Assembly (NCBI GenBank): GCA_037447655.1
Contig: JBBHKE010003205.1
Span: 123,524-187,523, forward strand
Origin: Zygnema cylindricum
Taxonomy: Eukaryota > Streptophyta > Zygnematophyceae > Zygnematales > Zygnemataceae
DNA: 64,000 nucleotides
Direction of reading: 5' to 3'
A model generated the notes under the pieces. It saw only the letters and a list, made by a program, of their open reading frames with translations, searched no databases and was not told the DNA's origin. Numbering within the stretch: the stretch's first letter is position 1; each line of letters begins with the position of its first letter. A program made the translations under genes and the position numbers. This document shows, in pieces, positions 33,501-44,859 of this stretch.

Positions 33501-34711
33501 TACGGTGGGAATCTTTCTTATCTTAGTGAACAGGTGTTTATCTTTACATATGTGCATGGATGCACCTGAATCTACAATCCAGTCTGCTTCACCTTTCAAT
33601 CCACAGAAAGCACATTTTTGCTTTCGTGGAATTTTGACCTTGTTTTTCGCTTCCAACTCCTCATCCAAAAGGAGTTCATCGTCCTCGTCCTCGGATTCCG
33701 CCTCATGTACCTGTGTCACAAGGAACTTTTTTCTTTCCTCTCGAAGGTCCACCAGTCTGCCCCTCCTTTAACCGCAGTTCGGTTAACTTGGTGCATTCAG
33801 CCATATAGTGCCTCGGTTTCTTACAAAAATGGCACAAACCCTTCGGAGTCCTTGGTCCGAACTCCTCGGTCTGATTTTTTTGCCCCTCCCCTCGATAATT
33901 TCTAGCCTGTTTTCTGGAATTATTGTTTCTCCAATCAGTCCCAGCTGCCAAAGCTTGCCCACTCTTTCCTCCCCTTCGGATCTCAATTATATTCTCCCGA
34001 ACGAGAATCATCCTTACCACTGAATTCCAAATCCATCTTAAGTTCGCCAAAACCTGCACACGGTTGACTATGTTCTCAAACTCACCGGGTATCTTCATCA
34101 GTAAACAGTTAACCTTTTCCTTTACACTAAATACTTTTACACAACTCTCTAGTTCCATGAAAAGTGTAGCAAGCTCACTGCAAAAATCCAACATCTTCCC
34201 TCCTTTGTATACATACTCCTTAATTTTTAGATCAGCCAACTGTTGTTGCTGAATCGTACCACTTCGGTATATCTCTATGAGAGCCACCCAAAGATCGGAT
34301 ACCCTCTCTACCTGCAAATGGGGAGATGTAAGCCCTTAAGTAAAATGGCGGAGGATGAAGTGCTTAGCCATCATATTTTTGTAGTCCCAGGTATCGATAT
34401 CATTCTCCTCGTTCCTCGAAATAGGTGACATGAATGCCGAACCGGTTGCTATTGGTGGGAGCGTCTCCTTCTCTTTTTGTTTGTCCACCACCTCTCCTTC
34501 CTTTGTCTCCTCCGTTGAAGATAGATCTGCATCTCTTGTAAATCTGCCTCTTGTAAACCATGGAGGTATCATAAGACTGGATGGACGCCTCACCCGTCCA
34601 CACACTATTCCCCAAAACCGTTTCTCACATGGAGCTCATGTCATCCTACTTTCCCAGTATATGAATCCAGCTTCATTGAATTTGGGCACCCTAGATGGTG
34701 GGCCCATAACC
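30538..34711 (-). pseudogene. Copia F Gag-Pol, broken, with internal deletion
   Basis: From right to left: gag start (PSRVPKFN near 34680), gag body (HFILRHFT; 34336-34605 and 33703-34317) with a zinc knuckle (CHFCKKPRHYMAEC), protease IVDSGASMHICKD (about 33550-33580), integrase with VHTDIWGPA and RSDNGGEYTSNQFEDF (32497-33078). RT follows, with AIYVDDLLVLSKS (about 31340-31375; frame 30909-31754). At about 30903-30912 the frame jumps from KKDWEEAK straight to AQSTMEAEYMAS, a loss of about 190 bp compared with C. Further frameshifts and stops occur. Primer site at 34697-34711. Confidence 0.9.
34697..34711 (-). other. Half-tRNA-iMet primer-binding site of copia F
   Basis: Plus strand ggtgggcccataacc, minus strand GGTTATGGGCCCACC, identical to the sites of C and H and directly next to the LTR. 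The gag frame runs through it. Confidence 0.85.
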
Positions 34712-35739
34712 TGAAACTCTGAAACCTCCATAGGACCTAAGAGTAGGCAGCTCACACGAAGCCTCTAGGATAACTCTGACCCCTTTGTGTTTCAGCAAGA
34801 ATAAGTGTCACCTTGGCAGACAAAAACTTTGGCCACCTACATCCTTGTAAAGGCAAGACTCCTGTAGGTCGATAGCAAAAAGAATCTCTGAATTTGCTCC
34901 TCTAAGCAGTAAGTTATGAAGGGTCAAAGTTGACCTTTTGTACAGAAGCTCTCTAGGAGAGAGGATCCAATCTATCAAATTTTTCTAAGTCCTATCTCTC
35001 TCTAAAACTCTATCTACTGAAGTACGGCACCAATTATAATAGTGTATCGTACATAAAGGTACAGGTGTCGTTGTACTTGATGTACGGCCATTGTACGACA
35101 TGGCCAAAAAGTGGACACATGTCATTTCTGGATTCGTTCCTGGAATTCGCGGAGATGTCGTAATCCAATGTGATTGTGCCACGTGGCGATTGATGTGACT
35201 TCAACCGCAAACCGCCTAAAATCTATTGCGCGATCTCGGCATGCTTCGTGGCCGTCCGATTAAGCCGGATTACAATCTTGGCCGTCATAAATACTTGCGC
35301 AATATTTGTTTCGCCTTCGAAACAAAATGCGCGGTATCCGTTTTGGATGTGCTGTACGCCGTACATTACAAACTGTATCTATGTCTAAATATCCCGTTGA
35401 ATGAAGATATCCGACGTGTTAACATTTAAATAACTATCAAACCCTATATCATATATCTCTGGTTTAGACTAGTTGGCTAAGGCTACCGGCTACTTTGGCG
35501 GACGGCAGGTATCAGGTTCAAATCTTGGGCCCGTCAAGTTTATTTTGTAAAAATCTACTAACCTAATATCTGTCCCCGTCGGGATAGCATAGGCGGCCAT
35601 GGCTCTTTCTCCCTCTCCAACTTTCAGTGACTGCGATAAGTAAGGGAGCTGGAGAGAGGAGTTAGAGGCAGATTGCCTCTGCTTCTTTTCTGCATTTTAT
35701 AAAACCTATAAAATACTAAAATAACCTTTAATTTCTACA
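34712..35739 (-). repeat. Copia F 5' LTR (1028 bp)
   Basis: Minus strand TGTAGAAATTAAAGG (35739) to GAGTTTCA (34712). Conserved motif at 35623-35641; tRNA-like module at 35460-35540; inverted GGTCAAAGTTGACC near 34921-34935; in-frame ATG GAG GTT TCA at its end. Confidence 0.9.
35460..35540 (+). promoter_or_regulatory. tRNA-like (A-box and B-box) module in F 5' LTR, antisense
   Basis: The best-preserved copia module. TTTAGACTAGTTGGCTAAGG resembles the tRNA D-arm/A-box (TTAGCTCAGTTGG), and CAGGTTCAAATCTTGG gives a T arm with loop TTCAAAT. The acceptor stem does not pair convincingly. The outer block GACGG...CCGTC can close a hairpin. Confidence 0.55.
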
Positions 35740-36135
35740 GCGTGGTCCCAACCGAGTGGCAAGGGTTGTTCCGGGAAGCTTGTCGGGCCCGGAAAGGCTT
35801 TTTTCCTTACGCTTGCCCGCGATTCAATTCGCGAAGTCAACGCAATGAATGACAAGAATGGGATGGGTTACGCACGTAAAGCTATGATTCATTGTGGATT
35901 TTCATTAAAGGACGGGAAATGGGAGGAGAGCATGCTCACACCAGATTTACAAATTATCATCATGAAATGGCGGTGCCATTTCGAAGGCGATGAGGTGCCA
36001 ATTCCCTCTATAGTAGCACGAGATTTTGTCCGAGGCATTCCAGATGCCGACACTCGGGAGGATGAAGTTCGCGATGACACGGACGCTGAATGGCAGACCG
36101 AAAATTTTGAGTCATTTCATAGAGAATTGTTGTAG
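35740..36135 (+). pseudogene. Unrecognised coding fragment
   Basis: GC-richer than its surroundings. One frame gives VVPTEWQGLFREACRARKGF and stops at an ATGAATGA overlap (about 35845). Another frame, open from before 35845 to 36135, gives MNDKNGMGYARKAMIHCGFS, later LTPDLQIIIMKWRCHFEGDE and VARDFVRGIPDADTRED, with an acidic end. Both look protein-like, so this may be one gene with a frameshift near 35850. I do not recognise the family. The left side is cut by the F LTR. It could be a captured gene piece or part of the DNA transposon suggested by the repeats that follow. Confidence 0.4.
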
Positions 36136-36240
36136 TGTGTGAAGAGAGGACAAGGTTTATGATAAAATTATTAAACTGGTGTTGATTCGTTATAGTTTTT
36201 TATTAGTAGTTTTGGATGGTTAGTGTGGTAATTATATTTA

Positions 36241-36492
36241 GCGTTTGTCAAAGAATGTTGGGAAAATTGTATCATTGATGATTTCAATATAATCGTATCC
36301 TTCTTGGTGTCTCATTTTAAAGTTTGTTGCTGATAATGATGTATGGAGAAAGACTTCGATGACTTAACGTTTGTCAAAGTATGTCGGATAAATTGTACCC
36401 TTTATGAAGTGAATATAATCGTGTCATTATTTGTTTTTCGTTTTGAAGTTTGTTACCGAAAATGATGTATGGAAAAAGAATTTGATGGCATC
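36241..36492. repeat. Tandem duplication, period about 126 bp
   Basis: 36241-36366 and 36367-36492 share gcgtttgtcaaag, gtgaatataatcgtgtc/tttcaatataatcgt and atgatgtatggaaaaag with many substitutions. No coding sense. Confidence 0.65.
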
Positions 36493-36524
36493 ACATGTTA
36501 CACATGTATTTAATGTGTTTAAGG

Positions 36525-36900
36525 CTTCGATGATTACACGTTATATACCCGTGATTGCGACAAATACAGTCCATTCGTAGCTCTTTTTCGACATTCACAC
36601 AGTTCTAGCGACGACACATTCTCATCGATGAAGTGCACAAATTTGGCAAGATGTTTGCAATGTATTTAGGGCTTCGTTGGTTACATGTGAAATTCTACGG
36701 GTGGCGAAAAAAACAGTCCATTATTATGTCAGTCCCGGCTTTAGACAGTTTTAGCGACCACACGGTTTCGTCGTGAGGTGTAGAAAGTCGACACGATAAT
36801 CCAGCGACGATAACGTCTCGTCATTGAACGAAATTTTTGATGGTAAACTAAATTGTAACATTCAACGACGAAAATATATCGTGGCTGAATGATACAACTT
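36525..36900. repeat. Degenerate repeats with GCGACGA...CGTC motifs
   Basis: Four loosely repeated blocks: agcgacgacacattctcatc, agcgaccacacggtttcgtc, agcgacgataacgtctcgtc and aacgacgaaaatatatcgtg. Each pairs a GCGAC with a later CGTCG-like word. Such arrays are common as subterminal repeats of plant DNA transposons. The stretch 36901-37914 is AT-rich and holds no supported gene. Confidence 0.45.
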
Positions 36901-37914
36901 TGACTCTACTATAGATTGAAGGTATACATAGTCGCGTTATAAGTTATATCCCATAAATAACTTGTGTGTCACGGGCATAACGCGAATTTTTTGACCAAAC
37001 AAATAAAATGTAATCCCAAGTTATTTTTTTTAAAACCCGTTAATAGTAAAAAAATTATACACTTCGCCTCTTAAGCTTGGTCTACTGTAAATCACAAACA
37101 AGAATCAAAATTCATTTTTGTTTCTTGTATTTCCTTGTTTTTTTTTTCAATCCTAAAATATTTTTTATTTTATTTATTTTGTTATCAGATTAACCTTAGA
37201 TCATAACTTTTTAACAAGAAAAAGCACATTTTAGAAACGTAGAGCAAACTTATATATAAGATACAAAAATCAAAAAATACAAATAATAAACATAAACAAA
37301 AATATGGGTAAATATAAATTAAAACCATAAACAACCGATTCCTTTGTTTTATATTTCTTTCACGGGGCACATAACAGTTGTACAAAAGTTGGAACCCTAA
37401 ATATAAAATAATTCAAAACTGGTCAAACGAAATCATATGCCAGATAATCACTGAATGTACAACTCCAAGAAAACACGAAATATTATTCTTACCTACATTT
37501 CTCCATATTTAAATTATTTTTTTTATTTGTGTAATAAAAAAATAAACTCAATAGCATCAAAGCTACCCATACCCTACCTCTTTTAAAATCTTTCTTTTTT
37601 TCTTTCCCCCCTCTCCTCCCTCACCTTTACTCTCCTCCTTTCCTCGCCTTCACTCTTTCCTCTCCTCCCTCACTTTCCCCCTATCGTTCAAAACTTATTC
37701 TTTTATAATTCAATAGTATGCCCGTTATCTCCATTTATAGAAGGAATACTGCATATGTCACAAGTGCAAAATAGACAAACAAAAAAAAAGTGAATCAATG
37801 AAAAATTAGCGACCACAACCAACATAATTGGAATAACACCAAAACAAACAAATAAAACAAAATACAACAAAAGGTTACAAAAAAAAACATCTACGTAGAA
37901 ACAAATTAGAGAGA

Positions 37915-38345
37915 TCCACGAAAAAGGAATGGAATACATTGAGGGCGAAGGGGCGACATTTGAAGGGGGTGGGATGGGGAGGGAGGAGAAGGTAGACACA
38001 TTGGGAGAGGTGCGATAGACACCTTCAGTGTGAGGAGTGAAAGATATAAGGATAAAGGGAGAGAGTGGGATTCATGGATAGGGAGAGAGGGGGAGAGGGA
38101 GAGGGTAGAGGGAGATTTGGAGAGAAAGAGGCAAAGGTAGAGAGGTAGAGGAGAAAGGGGGGAAGGAAAGGGGATAACAATACAATTGGAGAACATGTAA
38201 ACAATTAAAGCGACACACACTGAAATGAGAGAGAGAGAGAGGAGAAAATAAAGAGAGTGCAACAGAGGTAGAGAGAGAGAAAAAAGGGGGGGGGAGGGGA
38301 AGCGGAGCAAGGGGAAGGTGAGGGACACAAACCGGAAGAGGGAAC
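37915..38345. repeat. Purine-rich (GA) low-complexity tract
   Basis: Long runs of gagagaggg-type sequence on the plus strand with few pyrimidines. Open frames across it on the minus strand (Pro/Ser/Leu-rich) follow from this composition and are not credible proteins. The stretch 38346-38930 holds no supported feature. Confidence 0.8.
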
Positions 38346-38934
38346 GCTATTCACCATAAAGTTAAGCAGATATGGATGAGACGGGGTGGCTAGACGATGA
38401 AATGGTAGGTTGATAGGGTGGAACCCATGGATGAAAGGTGGAGCAGGCGCGGAGCGTTCGTCTGCTTCGCCGTGAACAAAATGAAATATTTGTAAAAGAA
38501 ACGCCGTAAAAGTTCCCTCTAAAAACGGTTGGTTGTGATTCGCCAAAAACATATTATTTTTTTTATGGACTGTCCGCGTTTGGCGTTTCTTATCCCCAAA
38601 TATCACCAACGCCAAATAATGTTGTTTTATTCTAAAAAATACAAATAACAACCTTAATTTAGTATTTTTTGGCACATCAACCACGTATTAACATAAACGT
38701 TTACTTTATTTTGTGTTCGACGCCAGATTACAATGGACATTTATACTAAATGGGACCATCTTCACCATAATACAATAAACGTTTACGCTAAATGGACCAT
38801 AACCGTAAAATAGCATTAATAGTAACTGAAAGTGCTTACAAAGAACCTACTCGGTATTGAAATTTTATATGTCTAGGTTACAGTTATACGCCGCCGCGAC
38901 ATTGCATCAGTTACGTTCATTTATTGAAAAAATG

Positions 38935-39304
38935 ACTTTCCACAGACAAATTTGTTTGACGTTCACACTGTTGACAATACGGTTGTTGGTCTAATAAGTG
39001 CGTACGTAAATTTTTAGGACCCGGATTCAACCCCTTCTAAGACCGCACATTCTCATGCGTCCGCGGCTATTAAACATCATAAATTGTACCTTTTTATTTA
39101 AAATAGTACAATTCTGTACGGCCTGACACTATCCGTACACCACACTAATTACATGATGTCGTACTAGCGTTTTGTACGGTATATAAAAATTAACCCTAAA
39201 TAAAATACAGAAAAAAAATAGAATGAACTACGCTAATGGAGAATAATTTAAAAAAAAGTGGGACGGAATTAGTGTACACAATGCTCATAACGATTGGCGG
39301 TGTA
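38935..39304. mobile_element. MITE family M1, diverged or truncated copy
   Basis: Right end cataacgattggcggtgta matches the M1 terminus. The interior (cgcacattctcatgcgtccg, gtacgg stretches, gaactacgctaatgga) matches 1320-1560. The left terminus is not clear. The stretch 39305-40533 contains many GTAC words but no supported gene or repeat. Confidence 0.65.
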
Positions 39305-40533
39305 GTAGGGACTGTTTTGGAGGAAAGGAACGGCTCAACATGACGTCCCATCGTACGAAAAATCTTTATGTTACGTTGTCGTACATAATAATGGTAAAAA
39401 AATAAAAATCATAAAATAGAATTCGACGAGAGGTTAAGTCGATCGAAAGTATGCCACGTCAGACAAAAAGTTACAAGCCTCGAGCTACAATCGGGATAAA
39501 AGAGAGAACCGACAATTTCGGGAGATCGTGTGGTTACATATAACGCCAGAATAAGGGTATGTCCCCATGTATTTGTAACTTAGCGAACTTACTTTGTATT
39601 TTAGCGCGGATCCGCCGGACCCAGTTTTCAAGTGTCCCTATGTCTGTAAGGACGAAATCGCAACTTACGCTTGTGACGATTGCATACATCGACAATACCT
39701 GTGACGATTGTCAACATCTACATTCTGTGGTCGCACGTTATTTTTTGGAACTGCTTTGTGACGTCGTATGTCTTACCGTAACATTGTAGACGTACTGCAT
39801 TCCAGCCTGGCAGTTTCACGGTTGAAGAAGATGCGCTTTGCCCTTCGCGTCGCCTGTCCGCTCGAGGTGAAATGGCATCGGAATTTGAAGACCCCTGCAA
39901 ATAAAAAATCCGTATTGGACAAAAACAGACAAAATCAAACAAATTGTGTAATTTTTTTCGTCTTATTATAACGCAAACAGACAGAACATAGCGAACTATG
40001 TACTTTTCTTTGTCCTTGGAAATCGTAGGAAATTTTTCGAAATTTACGGCACGTGCGAAAATATGTTCTTATTTGTCAATCGAAAAAACCTAATTTTAAA
40101 TCACATCGCGCATGTGTTTTAAACAAAAGTTTGAAGATGACGTTTTTTGTCGTAGAAGTGGGTCGAAAGCACAAGACGACAAATTTTCGTACATCCTAAG
40201 TTTAAGGATGACGCAAATTGTACTCTACAAATTTGCGATTCCTTCGTACGGTTGCAACTTAGGCAATACGGCGCTAAGTTTTATGGCAAAACGACATAAA
40301 AAAACCCTTACTTATGCACATGGGGACACACCCTAAGTTCCACCAGCGACTTGTATTAATTTATTATTTAGCCACGTGTCAGTTTCCGAATTGCTCTGGT
40401 ATTACTGGATGGTCCAAAAACCCTATCCACGACCCCAAACGTACTCGTGGACAACTTAACATATTCAAAACTTTTAATAAAAAGTATAATGAAGGCTCCG
40501 ATTCTGACACGTGTAACGGCCTTTTATTTAGGG

Positions 40534-41049
40534 CATAGTTCAAAAGTAGGCGTTTTTTTGGTAGGCCTTTGGTAGGCGCACAAAACTTGGCTCAAAACTC
40601 GCTTAGATTAGACATACTGTATGTGTGTGCGTTTGTGACTTTGTGCACACTATTGTACGAACGTACGAATCTGATGTATCATCGTAGTATAGCGCACGCC
40701 GCCGGACGAAATTTTTCAGCGAACTGACACGGCGTAGGATGAGTTGTGTTATGGGCTTTTCATGTGATCTTCTTAGATCGCTACTTTGATCAGCGACTGT
40801 CCGATCGTCCGAATCTGACGGTTTAAATAAAAAATACCTCAAAACTCACAGATTCTATTTTTTTTGTCCGAATGTTTTTCAAAATTTAGACATGACGTTT
40901 AATTCTCTATCGATCGATGTGCAACTCAACCCTGTTACTATTTTTTTTCATTTTGCGACCAATACAATATGGGTCTTAAGGTCATATTGTATGTTTTACA
41001 TACAATAGGCATATTGTATGCGCCTACTTTCACCTACTTTTGAACTATG
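40534..41049. mobile_element. M4 element (hAT-type MITE), longer copy
   Basis: Begins CATAGTTCAAAAGTAGGCG and ends with the inverted form. The interior shares ctgtccgatcgtccgaatct and the palindromic acaatatgggtctt/cataca stretch with the next copy. No matching 8-bp flanks were found, so an end may have been exchanged with the neighbour 55 bp away. Confidence 0.7.
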
Positions 41050-41104
41050 GTTTTTACCCTTCATTGACCACACCTAAAAAGATGTGGCTCAGTGTACTTT
41101 CCAG

Positions 41105-41409
41105 CATAGTTCAAAAGTAGGCGTTTTTATGGTAGGCCTTTGGTCGGCGCCTTTATCGTAAGTTGTGTTATGGGCTTTTCATGTGATCTTCTGAGATCGC
41201 TACGTTGATCAGAGACCGTCCGATCGTCCGAATCTGACGGTGTAAATAAAATAATTTGGTCCATATGTTTTAATTGGTCCAATTTTTGGTCCGAATGTTT
41301 AATTGGTCCGAATAGGTCCGAATACAATATGGGTCTTAAGGTCATATTGTATGTTTTTCATACAATAGGCATATTGTATGGGCCTACTTTCACCTACTTT
41401 TGAACTAAG
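41105..41409. mobile_element. M4 element (hAT-type MITE) with 8-bp target duplication
   Basis: A 305-bp element with ends CATAGTTCAAAAGTAGG and CCTACTTTTGAACTAAG, flanked by ctttccag on both sides (41097-41104 and 41410-41417). Eight-base duplications and CA-starting short terminal repeats are typical of the hAT superfamily. No coding capacity. The stretch 41418-42494 holds no supported feature. Confidence 0.75.
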
Positions 41410-42494
41410 CTTTCCAGGCTTGTGGAACGGGATCGAAACCGAAAGGCGGTTGAACTTGAAAATACAAAATTATGGAATGTTGCAACGAATCTTCTCGTTT
41501 AAAATATAGCGTCATACATGAAGACAAAAACCGTACGGAAGTACAAAACGTAGAATGTGATGATTGGTCATTACTAATTGACTGATGACTTTATGATTCT
41601 CAACAACTGCCATATCCGTGAGTACCTGTACGGATATTCCTAGCCACAAAAGCCACGTGTCGGACATGCGCTCCAAGCATTTCTCGATAGAATATATTTA
41701 AAAAATTTCAAGGAACATCGACCGTTAAAAATTGCATACCACGATCCCAATCGTTCAATGTATGAACGAACTACAGGTTCAACGTACGGAAACAGCAAGA
41801 AACGCTATATATTTTTTGCCGCATATCACGTGTCCTCTATGCCTTATTTCCGCGTTTAGGACGCATACTGTACTTTGTTGCATTATTTAGGGTTTCCAAT
41901 TGCTCTTCACGAACTAAATCGATGGTACGAGACAAAATAAAATATTTCTTCAGTATCTGAGCCAAATCTAACAGAAATTTCGATCCTCCACAAAATGTCA
42001 AATCAGGACTATAACCCCTAGAGATTTGACCGTACAGAATGCTGTCGCTCATGCTGCGTGTCTAGACCAGAAATCCTCATCGTAAATTTTGAATCTCCTC
42101 CTCTTTGTTGTTTCGTCCACATGTTATTCGGTTACGTCAGAATACCTGAAAAGATATTTTCAGCTGGTTGCAATTGTCGGCGCCAATCAATAAACAGATT
42201 TGTTTAACAGCGCTGCATTTCAAAATCATGGCATATTTAGATACGCTTCTGCTGAATCTCCAGTGTTGCATTGTAAATGTACATCCCAACCGACAAGATC
42301 CAAAGATTTGATAAAAAGGGGACCGCGCATGCCTAGAAATTGATGGCTCTTAACGACTCCACGTGTGTATATCCTTGGAGATGGCGTGTCCTTTCACCAT
42401 TGTGAGAAAAATACAATTTTCGTGGAAAGCAAAATAGGCATATAGCAAAATCTAAACCCGCCCATCGGTATTATAAATTTTAATAGAGAAACAC

Positions 42495-43054
42495 TACACC
42501 GCCAATCGCTATTAGCGTAGTGTCCGCTAATTCCGTCCCGCTTTTTTTTTTTTATTCTCCAATAGCGTAGCTTATTCTATTTTTTTCTGTACGCCATTTG
42601 GGGTTATTTTCCAAATACCGTACAAAACGGAAGTACGACATCTTATAAATAGTGAGACGTACGGTCAGAATCAGACCGTACAGAAACGTACCTTTTAAGT
42701 GAAAAAGTACAATTCATTATGTTTAGTTGCCGCGGACACATGAGAATGTGCGGTCTAAAAAGGGGATAAAATCGGGTTGTCAAATATCACGTTCGCATAT
42801 ATTCGTCCAACAACCACGTTTCGACTGTGTGAACGTACAATTTGTGTACGATTTGTCAGATTTTGTACAAATACCTATATTAGTGTAAGCATGTTTGCGA
42901 CCGACATTTTTTTTTTCAAAGACCCATTTAGAATTATTAAACAATTAGAATGTGTGTCTTTTTTCAAAATTTTCAAATTCTTAATTAGCATAAACCACGG
43001 TAATTATTCATATACGCTAAAGAAACTTCTACGCTAATAACAATTAGCGGTGTA
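42495..43054. mobile_element. MITE family M1, full-length copy
   Basis: Begins TACACCGCCAATCGCTATTA and ends ATTAGCGGTGTA. Its interior is the inverted counterpart of 1024-1586 (for example gggttgtcaaatatcacgtt and gtgtacgatttgtcagattt). No coding capacity. Confidence 0.8.
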
Positions 43055-43198
43055 CTGTACAGTATAGGTATCGAACAAGCCTCCATACAAGTGTGGGACC
43101 CAAGCAGCGCTTGTTCTCGCAACTTTTCCGGACCCTTCGGCACCCCTCGACGCCTTCGGCACCTCGAGCGATCTGGTATGCGAAAAGAGCTCGTATGC

Positions 43199-43835
43199 TT
43201 AGGGTCGTTTATTATTCCTTAGGGTTGTTTTTTTAATATTAAAAAACACAAACCCAGATAAAATAAACCCTAAACAAGGAACCACTCAAATCAAAACACG
43301 TATTTAAAAACTTGTTTACAGAATATACACGATGTTAACCGAGGCCTCAATAACTCAATCTTTTTGATGTCCGTACTATTACAAATACCTCTTCATGTAA
43401 CCATACCCCAAATAAGTAATTATATGAAGGGAATTGCTAATCGCAGAGACGATTTTTGCTGCGTGCAGGTAGTTGTCAGAAGTTGTACATTTGAGGTACA
43501 TTTTCATACAAGCTTATTACCTTTAAGTTCAGATTTGACGGCCAATCCATAGAACAACTTTGACTGGCGAAATATTGTAACGACGGTTAAAAAATCGTCG
43601 CGCTTGCGAACGTCGACTGTCATGAAAAAAAAACAATTCAAACGGCCAGCACAGGTTTACTTTAACAAAACCGAGGGAGCCACATATAAATAAAATGGCT
43701 GCGCGCAAATAGTTACTAGCTTCACGTGAGCTCCACTGTGAAAGCACAAACCGACATTTGACTTAGCCGCAAAAATGGAATCTAATCGCGAACTGTTACT
43801 CTGAACTTTGACACAAATTAAAGGACGTCGTACGA
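43199..43835. mobile_element. Foldback element, left arm (split by gypsy G1)
   Basis: Starts ttagggtcgtttattatt and continues with sequence mirrored at 51722-52526. The part at 43430-43835 is related to the arms of the foldback at 1690-2740 (acgtcgactgtcat, gccgcaaaa, cacgtgagctcc). Before G1 inserted, the element was about 1.4 kb. Confidence 0.7.
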
Positions 43836-44809
43836 TGTAGTATGATCTCTTACCTCTAAGAAAATCCCATTACTACAACCAATTTCAACCACACATTCCA
43901 CACATTGGAAAAATACACATCCATATTGGAAAGCACTCACATAAGGATAAACTTTAAATTAGAAGAAGCTTTTGTCCACATAACATTAGCTTCGTCTCTT
44001 CCTCTCGTGGCTCAACCCTTCTTTTAAAGTGTTTTCCACTACTCTCCACTCTTAATAATCCTATCTCTTAACTAATTAAACACTACTTAGTTTGTAAGGG
44101 ATTTCAGTGCCAAAATGCCAATGCTCCAATTTGGTTTTAATCGCTTAAGAGCAAGATCAATCAGAATTTCTCCAAACTTTTCCAAAGGAAAAGATGTTTA
44201 CTTTTCTCTTAGACTTCACTATTTATCCATCATCGCCCTAGACATGCCAGGCCAGAGTCAACGCTCCGTTGAACAGGTTTTACCTGGGCCAATCATTGAT
44301 CAGCAATGTCTCAGACTGACCAATGCAAAAATGTGCGAAATCTCTTACTAACTAAATAGCATTTGCCAACCAATCAAACGCTACGTTTCACTACATAACA
44401 TTTTCGAGAAAAAGTGCGCGCCAAACGAAACGCGACTTCGCACGAACGTGCGTCACAAATTTCGCACGCGAAACTACCTACGAAATTCGATTAAGTAAAA
44501 GTGACGTTTCGTACTAAAAATTGTACGAAATGAACCATCGTGCGGAGTAAACGACTAAATGTTTCATTAGTACTTTATGAAACGTACACCCGAAATTTCG
44601 GTACTAATTTGACCCTTAACCCGTTTGAATGATACCCATTTGTTAGTTTGACCTCGCGCTGTCACCTTAATACAGCTATGACTATTTCTTTTGAATTAAA
44701 ACTCCAAATCGCGCGATTCTTTCGCGGATGTCTACCAAAATCATAACTTTATATTCCTAACCTTTAAATACCCATTTACGACAAAGTTCGATCCACTATT
44801 ACAATTACA
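43836..44809 (-). repeat. Gypsy G1 3' LTR (974 bp)
   Basis: Plus-strand ends TGTAGTATGATCTC and AATTACA. It is shorter than the partner because the partner carries about 130 extra bases at 51031-51163. Confidence 0.9.
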
Positions 44810-44859
44810 TCATCTCTCGTTATTTTTAATTGACCTCAGTAAAAACACATTTTATTCTC

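Noticed and set aside
37906-38684. Open frames on the minus strand, rich in Pro, Ser and Leu
   Set aside because: They follow from the purine-rich tract on the plus strand, have no domain or start context, and are low complexity.
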